Positions 8,568-14,822 of a stretch of 39,219 bases of DNA are shown piece after piece; position 1 is the first letter of the stretch, and each line of letters opens with the position of its first letter. Both the position numbers and the translations under genes were made by a program. This DNA comes from Actinomycetota bacterium (lineage in GTDB: Bacteria > Actinomycetota > Actinomycetes > S36-B12 > CAIYMF01). A model generated the notes under the pieces. It was not told where the DNA came from. It saw only the letters and a program-made list of their open reading frames with translations, and searched no databases. The stretch covers positions 1 through 39,219 of the forward strand of contig WLRQ01000021.1 of the NCBI GenBank assembly GCA_009697815.1, given 5' to 3'.

Positions 8568-8957
8568 TCAGCCTTCGAGGGATGCGAGATAGCCCGAGGC
8601 GTCAAGGAGTAGGTCGATCGTGGCCACGTCCGAGATATCGATCTCCGCGAGCCACCCATCACCATAGGGATCAGAGTTCAAGGTCTCGGGGCTGGTCTCG
8701 GCGGCGTTATTGCGCGACGTGATCGTTCCGGTGACGGGTGCGTAGATGTCGGACACGCTCTTGGTCGACTCGACCTCTCCACATGGCTGCCCCGCGACGA
8801 CCTGTGCTCCAACGTTCGGAAGCGTCACGAAGACGATGTCGCCCAAGGCATCCTGGGCGTGGTCGGTGATCCCGAAGCGCGCCCTGCCCTCGGCCGTGAT
8901 CTCAACCCATTCGTGCTCACGGGTGTAGCGAAGGTGCTCGGGTGTCTGACCGGACAT
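8568..8957 (-). CDS. gcvH: Glycine cleavage system H protein
   Basis: A 129-residue lipoyl carrier that shuttles the aminomethyl intermediate between P-, T- and L-proteins. The family signature is complete: YTREHEWVEI near the N-terminus, GDIVFVTLPNVG, and the lipoylated lysine K66 in GEVESTKSVSD, ending with YGDGWLAEI. The frame continues upstream for 113 codons through the neighbouring gene, but only the ATG at 8957 gives the usual length. It lies 25 bases downstream of the second DUF881 gene, as in the Rv1822-Rv1826 order. It works with gcvP 3 kb away. Confidence 0.97.
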   Translation of the reverse strand: MSGQTPEHLRYTREHEWVEITAEGRARFGITDHAQDALGDIVFVTLPNVGAQVVAGQPCGEVESTKSVSDIYAPVTGTITSRNNAAETSPETLNSDPYGDGWLAEIDISDVATIDLLLDASGYLASLEG

Positions 8958-8982
8958 GGGGTGGTGCCCTTCTCGGAGTAGG

Positions 8983-9777
8983 TCACGGAGCCCCAGGGCT
9001 CGCCGCTGGTTGAGCGTACTGAGGCGCGACGAGGGGCTGCAACGCGGACACCACAACCACCGCCTGCGGAGAGATCGAGATCCTCGCCCCCGCCGCGCGC
9101 ACGATGTCCGAGACGCCGCCGGGGATGGCCATGGCCGTGGCCAAGGTCGCGGCATCACCGATCGCGAGAATTCGATAGGGCGGCAGCAGAGTTCTACCCG
9201 ACACCACGATGCCGATGCCGTCCGGCACGTCGTCGAACCAGCTCGATGCCACCACGCGAACAGGGCCCATGGAGATCGCCTCCGCGCCCGCGTCACGCAG
9301 TTCCTGGATCGTGGAGAGGATGACGGAGTAGTCGATGGCTCCGTTGGGGTCCGCGATGGTCAGGGAGATGCCCGGTCCCGTAGCTGGCACGGTCCCGGCG
9401 AGGATGGCCAAAGCGTCAACACGTGCGCGCGACGCGGCAAGTCGCTGTTCCTCGCTGCCGGAGAGCAGACGGTCCCGCTCGACCACGAGAGCGCGCTGCT
9501 CGATCTCCAGCCGCGCCTGACGCTCGGTGAGGTCGTCGAGCACGCGCACCACCTCGTCGGGGCGTGCGGTGGCCAGCAATGCGCTACCTCCCACCGCGCG
9601 GGTGGCAGCCATCGCCGCGAACCCCAGCAGCACGAAGAGGATCCCGATGATCGCCTGCCGCCGAGTGGCTCGGAGAGCCAGTGCCTGGCGCAGGTGACCA
9701 CGTCTCGCCGCGAGATCGGGGATCACGGGATCAGCGCTCACCGCATCACCCGATGGGGAGTCTTCGGCCATGGTCAC
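8983..9777 (-). CDS. DUF881 membrane protein (Rv1825-like)
   Basis: A 264-residue single-pass protein. A basic cytoplasmic N-terminus is followed by a TM helix at about 43-62, a coiled coil at about 75-115 (ERQARLEIEQRALVVERDRL), and an extracytoplasmic DUF881 domain with GPGISLTIADPNGAIDYSVI, IQELRDAGAEAISMG and LLPPYRILAIGD. The mycobacterial homologue Rv1825 has been linked to cell-wall synthesis or division, but the biochemical role is not known. The GTG start overlaps the sbp stop (GTGA at 9774-9777); an ATG at 9771 is an alternative. It is part of the phosphotransferase-DUF881-sbp-DUF881 operon. Confidence 0.9.
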   Translation of the reverse strand: MTMAEDSPSGDAVSADPVIPDLAARRGHLRQALALRATRRQAIIGILFVLLGFAAMAATRAVGGSALLATARPDEVVRVLDDLTERQARLEIEQRALVVERDRLLSGSEEQRLAASRARVDALAILAGTVPATGPGISLTIADPNGAIDYSVILSTIQELRDAGAEAISMGPVRVVASSWFDDVPDGIGIVVSGRTLLPPYRILAIGDAATLATAMAIPGGVSDIVRAAGARISISPQAVVVVSALQPLVAPQYAQPAASPGAP

Positions 9778-10106
9778 GCCTTGAACAGGTGGCGGCGGAT
9801 GGCCGCACTGTTCGCGAAGATTCGCATCGCCAGGACCACGACCACGCCGGTGGAGATCTGCGCCCCGACACCGAGCTGGTCGCCGAGGAATACCAGCAAC
9901 GATGCGATCAGGACGTTGGACAGGAAAGAGATAACGAAGACGTGATCGTCGAAGACGCCGTCGAGAATCGCCCTGCCCGCGCCGAAGACGGCATCGAGCG
10001 CCGCCACCACCGCGATCGGCAGATAGGGCTCAAGCCAAAGCGGCACGGCTGGCTGCAGGAAGATCCCGAGGGCGATGCCCACGATCAGCCCGATCACTGC
10101 AATCAC
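9774..10106 (-). CDS. sbp: Small basic protein Sbp (DUF1290)
   Basis: A 110-residue, three-helix integral membrane protein of the DUF1290/Sbp family, with hydrophobic segments at about 2-20, 30-50 and 58-98. It includes LPIAVVAALDAVFGAGRAIL and FLSNVLIASLLVFLGDQLG, which are typical of the family. It is always found between two DUF881 genes in Actinobacteria and near division genes in Firmicutes; the molecular role is unknown. AGGAGG six bases before the GTG is strong. Start and stop overlap both DUF881 genes by four bases (GTGA each), implying translational coupling and perhaps a three-protein membrane complex (inference). Confidence 0.92.
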   Translation of the reverse strand: MIAVIGLIVGIALGIFLQPAVPLWLEPYLPIAVVAALDAVFGAGRAILDGVFDDHVFVISFLSNVLIASLLVFLGDQLGVGAQISTGVVVVLAMRIFANSAAIRRHLFKA

Positions 10107-10990
10107 GACGTGCCTCCTGGACTTCTCAACGACGGTGTCAGGTTAGCGCCCACCGGGTGCTGCGCCTCGGCGATTGTCGGCAGCCCGGAAGTGGCGACAC
10201 CGAGTGTGAGCGTGCTGACCGTTTCGGTAGTCACGCGCAGTCCATATGCCTCTGCGAGCGCGGAGAGATCCGCCGCAGAACGAGTGCTCGCATACGCGCT
10301 AGCCAACGAATTGGGATCGCCGATGGCCTCGATGCGATACGGCGCCAGCACCGGCTTGAAGTCCACGAGGATGGCCGCGCCGGCCGCGCGTATCGCACTG
10401 GTGGCGGTGAGGCGTCGACCATTGATCGTGACGGCCTCGGCACCTGCTTGCCACAGGCCGTTCACGACGGTCTGTACATCGCGATCCATCACACGACCTG
10501 GCGAGGCGAGATCATTGCGGTCGATGCCCTTCGCATCGTCGAGCACCACGACGACCCCTGGCCCGGCGATGGCGGAATACCCGGCGATGGCCGAGAGCGA
10601 CTCGATACTGCTCGTCAACTCCTGACCGATGTCGGACTCGGCGAGCAGCCTCTGGCCCAGTGCGGACAGTGCAACGCGCGCGCTAGCGACCTCACTCTCG
10701 AGCAGGTCGACGTTCTGCTGGGCCAACGCGGCGCGGGCAGCCAGTGCGTCTCGGGACTGGGTCGCCTGCGGCTCATCGGCCCTGCGCTGAACGAGCCCGA
10801 TCGCGAGGATCCCCGCCACCAGAACACATGTGGCGGCGAGTAACCACGTCGGGCCATGTCGACCAACCGAACCCTGGTCACGAAGGCGACGAACACGCGT
10901 CGCCTCGACGTAGTCGAGCGCCGCATCGTCGCGCAGCAGGTCACGCAAGAGCGCCATCGACGCGGCACGGTCGCCAGAACTGGTGGCCAT
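10103..10990 (-). CDS. DUF881 membrane protein (Rv1823-like)
   Basis: A 295-residue paralogue of the downstream DUF881 gene. The cytoplasmic N-terminus is about 45 residues, the TM helix about 48-66 (TWLLAATCVLVAGILAIGLV), the coiled coil about 70-125, and the DUF881 domain follows with GPGVVVVLDDAKG, GLWQAGAEAVTINGRRL and VLAPYRIEAIGDP. The ATG at 10990 is chosen because the 92 upstream codons of the open frame overlap the phosphotransferase gene and look non-coding. Its stop overlaps the sbp start. The C-terminal 45 residues after the domain are low-complexity. Confidence 0.9.
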   Translation of the reverse strand: MATSSGDRAASMALLRDLLRDDAALDYVEATRVRRLRDQGSVGRHGPTWLLAATCVLVAGILAIGLVQRRADEPQATQSRDALAARAALAQQNVDLLESEVASARVALSALGQRLLAESDIGQELTSSIESLSAIAGYSAIAGPGVVVVLDDAKGIDRNDLASPGRVMDRDVQTVVNGLWQAGAEAVTINGRRLTATSAIRAAGAAILVDFKPVLAPYRIEAIGDPNSLASAYASTRSAADLSALAEAYGLRVTTETVSTLTLGVATSGLPTIAEAQHPVGANLTPSLRSPGGTS

Positions 10991-11030
10991 CAGTGATCGG
11001 TCCCCATCGAGTCGAATCTGCCGACGCACC

Positions 11031-11609
11031 TCACAGTCGAGGTGCCCGCAGGAATCGGCGTGCCTGCTCGATGTAGAGCAATCCAGCCCACCAGTAAAGC
11101 GCCGTGCCCCACAGAGTGAAGGCCCAGCCGAGGTCGCGGGCCACATCGGCCCAACTGAACGCCACCCCCAGCGCGTCGGCTCCCAGAAGGATGAGCGGGA
11201 AGGCGAAGAGGAGATTGAAGGTGGCTGCCTTGCCCAAGAAGTGGACGGGGAGTCCGGTGACACCACGGCGCTTCAGGGCGGCGAGGAACACTGCGAGCAC
11301 TAGGTCTCGCGCGAGCAGCAACACCACTAGCCACCACGGGACGAGCCCTCGTAGTGCAAGACCAACCAGGGTCGCAGCGATGTACAGGCGGTCTGCCAGG
11401 GGGTCGAGTAGTTGGCCCAGCCTGCTGATTTGCCCCGTTGCGCGGGCAATCTTGCCGTCGAGCCAGTCGGTGGCGCCGCTCACTATCAGGAGCGCCACGG
11501 CCCAGCCGTCCGCGTGAGGACCCAAGACGAGCCACAAGAACAGCGGCACTCCGAGGAGTCTCAGGAATGACAGCGCATTCGGGATAGTCACGATGCGATC
11601 GGTCTGCAC
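11031..11609 (-). CDS. CDP-alcohol phosphatidyltransferase (PgsA2/cardiolipin synthase type)
   Basis: Integral membrane enzyme transferring a phosphatidyl group from CDP-diacylglycerol to an alcohol. The complete catalytic signature D-x2-DG-x2-AR-x8-G-x3-D-x3-D is read as DWLDGKIAR ... GQLLDPLAD at about residues 47-70. Five or six hydrophobic helices follow. Position next to DUF881-sbp matches Rv1822 (pgsA2) and the actinobacterial eukaryotic-type cardiolipin synthase group, so cardiolipin or phosphatidylglycerol phosphate is the likely product. I cannot choose between them. GGAG six bases before GTG 11609 supports that start; a GTG at 11630 is the alternative. Confidence 0.88.
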   Translation of the reverse strand: MQTDRIVTIPNALSFLRLLGVPLFLWLVLGPHADGWAVALLIVSGATDWLDGKIARATGQISRLGQLLDPLADRLYIAATLVGLALRGLVPWWLVVLLLARDLVLAVFLAALKRRGVTGLPVHFLGKAATFNLLFAFPLILLGADALGVAFSWADVARDLGWAFTLWGTALYWWAGLLYIEQARRFLRAPRL

Positions 11610-11683
11610 CTCGGTCTCCTGGACGTCCACAGTGCGACCATAACCGTCCCCTCGCGGGATTCAACTCTTGCGCGCACGCCCGA

Positions 11684-12385
11684 TCATGTGCGCGTCCTCC
11701 GCCGGAGCCCCCGTCCGCTCGCTGTCGGGAGGAGTTCATGGGAGCCCACGTCGGATCGCTGCACACTCGATGCCCTCCAGAGCGTCAGAGCCCCCACCGC
11801 CAGGAGCGCTAAGCCCGAACCCCCACATGCCCAGGGAGCGGCCCATGCGCCCGGGATCGTCAAGGTGACTGCAACGTCCGCGGTGACACCAACCGCAGCA
11901 TCCGCGTTCATGATGACCAGCGTCGAACCGGGCTCGAGGCGTGCCGCCAGGACTGCTGGATCACCCGTCCCCTGATAGGACCAGAACTTCACAGCGCCGC
12001 CCACAGGTGGCCGCCGCGTTCCGGGAACTGATCTTGTCTGTGAGCCACCGCCTGTCGACAGGTGTGCCACGGCGTCATACGGGGCACCCGAGAGATAGGC
12101 ATCGACGTCAGTCGTGCGGGCCGAACCGGCAAACATCGGACGGCCATCGGGAGCCGCGACCCGCAGGGTGAGCGAGCCCAGCCTTGCCGGCAACGGGACG
12201 CTGCTGACATCGATCACAAGGTTGTCGACAATGAGCGCAACACCGGTACCCACGAGGCGTGTCACCGGCGTCGAGATCGTGCTCGCGGGTCCGAGCACCG
12301 ACGCGAGCACGACACCTGCCGCCACCAGGAGCGTTCCGCACAGGATCCAGACCGCGCCGAACGCGATGAGGACGCCCCGCTTCAT
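11684..12385 (-). CDS. Two-TM hypothetical membrane protein
   Basis: A 233-residue protein I do not recognise. A TM helix lies at about 4-31, and an extracytoplasmic segment of about 150 residues contains VDAYLSGAPYDAVAHL and VKFWSYQGTGDP. A second TM is at about 183-204, followed by a short basic C-tail (LRRRTRT). No catalytic motif or cysteine pair stands out. The ATG at 12385 has no Shine-Dalgarno, but TAGCGT ends seven bases upstream, so it is probably leaderless; a GTG three codons earlier is possible. It is upstream of and co-directional with the phosphotransferase gene and divergent from the small gene at 12497. Similar proteins seem common in actinobacteria, without assigned function. 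Confidence 0.75.
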   Translation of the reverse strand: MKRGVLIAFGAVWILCGTLLVAAGVVLASVLGPASTISTPVTRLVGTGVALIVDNLVIDVSSVPLPARLGSLTLRVAAPDGRPMFAGSARTTDVDAYLSGAPYDAVAHLSTGGGSQTRSVPGTRRPPVGGAVKFWSYQGTGDPAVLAARLEPGSTLVIMNADAAVGVTADVAVTLTIPGAWAAPWACGGSGLALLAVGALTLWRASSVQRSDVGSHELLPTASGRGLRRRTRT

Positions 12386-12392
12386 GATCGTC

Positions 12393-12419
12393 ACGCTAGC
12401 CGAGGGCTACACATGTCAG
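12393..12419 (-). promoter_or_regulatory. Promoter of leaderless two-TM protein gene
   Basis: On the minus strand, CTGACA (12414-12419) and TAGCGT (12393-12398) are 15 bases apart, slightly short. The -10 box ends seven bases before the ATG and there is no ribosome-binding site, which is the pattern of leaderless actinobacterial genes. Confidence 0.5.
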
Positions 12420-12484
12420 GCGCACATTGGCGAACCCGGGCACCGGCCCGCGCCTGCGCTGATGTCGCCTCCGTGGCCACTCGC

Positions 12485-12490
12485 TAGCGT
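12485..12490 (+). promoter_or_regulatory. -10 box of divergent leaderless gene
   Basis: TAGCGT, the same hexamer as the divergent promoter, ends six bases before the ATG at 12497. No Shine-Dalgarno is present, so the transcript probably begins at the start codon. The -35 is unclear. Confidence 0.45.
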
Positions 12491-12496
12491 TCGGGT

Positions 12497-12784
12497 ATGG
12501 ACGAGGCGCACGAGATCGACCTGGCTGGGCTCAAGACGCGATGGAATGACATCCTCGACGATCTTGAGTCGACGAATCGCACCGCCTGGATGGCCCTGTT
12601 CGACGGCCGCCTCGCCGCGGTCGACTCGCACACCGTGACCCTCGACTTCTCAGACGCGACCAAACTCGCGGGCGGCCATGGTTTCGAACGCGCGCGACGT
12701 CCACAGTTCGCCGAGGCGTTGTCACAGTCGATCGGGCGAATCCTGGGGAGTCCGCTGCGCGTGATCGTCACCGCGGACGACTGA
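12497..12784 (+). CDS. Small protein resembling the DnaX (tau) C-terminal domain
   Basis: A 95-residue soluble protein. The pattern LKTRWNDILDDLESTNRTAW, then a V-DSHTVTLDFSD strand pair and AEALSQSIGRILGSPLRVIV, looks like the small alpha/beta domain at the C-terminus of actinobacterial DNA polymerase III gamma/tau subunits (W..vL..v...R.tW ... L.F ... L..AL..vlG). It is far too short for a clamp-loader ATPase and no P-loop is present. It could be a free-standing paralogue that binds a replication or repair partner. Both the resemblance and that role are inferences from reading the sequence. It is monocistronic and probably leaderless. Confidence 0.7.
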   Translation: MDEAHEIDLAGLKTRWNDILDDLESTNRTAWMALFDGRLAAVDSHTVTLDFSDATKLAGGHGFERARRPQFAEALSQSIGRILGSPLRVIVTADD

Positions 12785-12865
12785 CCTAGAAGATCCCCGT
12801 CTCCACTGGCCTCGGGTCGTGCCGACGGTCAGTACTCAGGGCGCGCGTAATCAGCGAGCGAGCGC

Positions 12866-14587
12866 TCACCCTCGCAATGCCGAGGCGAAGATCCCAACGA
12901 GTGCGCTGATTTTGCCCGAAGCCAGGTAGGCGGTGAGGCGACGCGCGGTGATCTCGCCGGTCTTGTTCGTCACGAAGAACGGCGACTTCGGTGAGAGATG
13001 CAGGTGGCCCCTGAACGCAGCGCGGTGCATCGGACGGAACGGCATGGTCACGACGGACTTCTCGATTCCCTCCAGCAGGAACGCGTTATGGACGAAGCCG
13101 ATGCCACTTCCGATATCCCCGGCGGAGTTGCCCGGGAACGCACCCCATGGCGTATAGGCCAGGAGGAACGACAGAGCACTCCAGACGTTGACACCCACGC
13201 TGCCGTAGCGCAGGTCGGCCACCGCCTTCTCAACCGCCGCTCGTTCCCGCGTGGCAGTTGCGGGATCGACAAAGATCGATGCGCCCAGCGTGCCTGGGAG
13301 GACGTCGTTGGCGAACGCGACAGCATTCGCGAGGAACTCCGCGGTCGTGGCACCCGGGAGCCGCACGACCCCCAGCACTCCCGCGAAGACCTCCGCGGTG
13401 ATCAGGCTCTGCGCGCCGTGGGGATCGACGTCCGTCACCAGCGAGCAGAGAGCCTTCGCTCCCAACGGCTCAACGGCGGAGTGCCCCGCAACGGCTGCAC
13501 TCATCCTGTCCTGGGAGCCGTGGTAGTAGGACGGTCGCGCAGGAAGTGACTCAACGACGGCGCGGATCCGATCGAGCAGGGCGTCAGCCTGTGCCCACGA
13601 CTCGGGAAGGATCACCAACTGTGTGGCGATGCAATTGTGGCCAGCATTGTTGAGCTTGCTCGTGACGATCTGCTCAGCCTGGAACTGCAGATCAGCGTCA
13701 TCCCACTCACCGGGGGCGACGATGATGGGCGAGATCCCGCCGAGCTCACTCGTGATCGGCTTTGTGAGAAGGGGGGTGTGCGACTTCTTACGTTCGGCTG
13801 CGTCGGGCCCCGATCCCCACACGAGTGAATCGAACGTGAGCGAGGAGCCGGTGATGTGCACCGAATCGATATCCGGGTGATGCGCGAGGTACTGGCCAAT
13901 GTCGGCTCCCCCATGCACGAAGCGCAACCAGCCCCGCGTGATGAACTCCCCGAAGATGCGCTCGAGATACGCCGAGAGGTAATCGTTGACCGGACTCATC
14001 TTGACCACGACGACCGAGCCCTTGGCATAGAGCGAGTAGAGAATGTCGAGCACCGCGATGGCTCCGACGTTCCCCGCGCCGAGCACCAATTCCACGCCGG
14101 GTTTGGCGAAACCTCGTCCGCGGTAGACAGCCGCCGCCGACCCCAGCGCATCGGCGGCGCTAATTCCGGGACTCATCACCACCTCCGCCCGATAACCGTT
14201 GAGCAGCAAAGAATCCATGCGGGTGGCTGGAAACACCTCCACGACCGTCCGACCAGAGGAATTCTGGGTCGCCTTAGACGGCGAGAGAGGAGGCGCGCCC
14301 TTGTGTACGCGTCGCAGCGTGGTGAGTAGGCCCGCGACCCCCTGCATGAACGCCCACGGCCCCGAGAGCCAGTCCTCCGAGCCCCAGGCCCCGCCGCGCT
14401 CGATGCCCTTGCACCGCTGCGTATGGGCCACCATCTCTTCGGCCTCGGCCATGATCCTCGGAAGCAGTTGCTCGAGAAGGTCGATCCGCTCACCGAGTGG
14501 CAGGGTCGCCCACGACGCCGCACCTGACCGCGCGGCGTCGACCGCGGCATCGCATTGCTCGATGGTGGATGCGATCAACGGGGTCAT
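12866..14587 (-). CDS. Aldehyde dehydrogenase superfamily protein with C-terminal extension
   Basis: A 573-residue NAD(P)-dependent aldehyde dehydrogenase fold. The presumed catalytic cysteine is in NNAGHNCIATQ (about residue 318), the general base glutamate in SELGG (about 285), and the cofactor lysine region is VVVVKMSPVND (about 194-204). It differs from standard ALDH: the usual FTGS-xxG loop is HITGSSLTFDSLVWG, and about 80 residues follow the core (HRAAFRGHLHLSPKSPFFVT to the end), making it longer than the usual 480-500. The substrate is unknown. AGGAG six bases before the ATG and a TAGTCT -10 candidate at 14620-14625 support the start. It is divergent from the CHAP gene. Confidence 0.82.
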   Translation of the reverse strand: MTPLIASTIEQCDAAVDAARSGAASWATLPLGERIDLLEQLLPRIMAEAEEMVAHTQRCKGIERGGAWGSEDWLSGPWAFMQGVAGLLTTLRRVHKGAPPLSPSKATQNSSGRTVVEVFPATRMDSLLLNGYRAEVVMSPGISAADALGSAAAVYRGRGFAKPGVELVLGAGNVGAIAVLDILYSLYAKGSVVVVKMSPVNDYLSAYLERIFGEFITRGWLRFVHGGADIGQYLAHHPDIDSVHITGSSLTFDSLVWGSGPDAAERKKSHTPLLTKPITSELGGISPIIVAPGEWDDADLQFQAEQIVTSKLNNAGHNCIATQLVILPESWAQADALLDRIRAVVESLPARPSYYHGSQDRMSAAVAGHSAVEPLGAKALCSLVTDVDPHGAQSLITAEVFAGVLGVVRLPGATTAEFLANAVAFANDVLPGTLGASIFVDPATATRERAAVEKAVADLRYGSVGVNVWSALSFLLAYTPWGAFPGNSAGDIGSGIGFVHNAFLLEGIEKSVVTMPFRPMHRAAFRGHLHLSPKSPFFVTNKTGEITARRLTAYLASGKISALVGIFASALRG

Positions 14588-14822
14588 CGGATCTCCTGGT
14601 CACATGGCTGACACAGGGCAGACTACGCACGAGACGTGGTCTTGGCCGTGCTCACCTGACCCACGCGTGTGACGAGTCGGAGCAGTACACCCAGCCGGAC
14701 ATGCCAGGTCACACAAGGCTGACCTCCACAAGTGCTCAAGGGTTCCGGGATACCTTCCGAGGAGATACGAGTAGGTGTAAGCCGCCACACGAGCCCGCGG
14801 GCCCTGATCGAGGAGTGATCAC

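Noticed and set aside
8958-9296. Long form of gcvH (242 residues)
   Set aside because: The extra 113 codons overlap the DUF881 gene in another frame; ATG 8957 gives the normal GcvH length.
14588-14822. Cyclic di-AMP (ydaO) riboswitch upstream of the CHAP gene
   Set aside because: These precede many wall hydrolases in actinobacteria, but the conserved core blocks could not be found in this gap.
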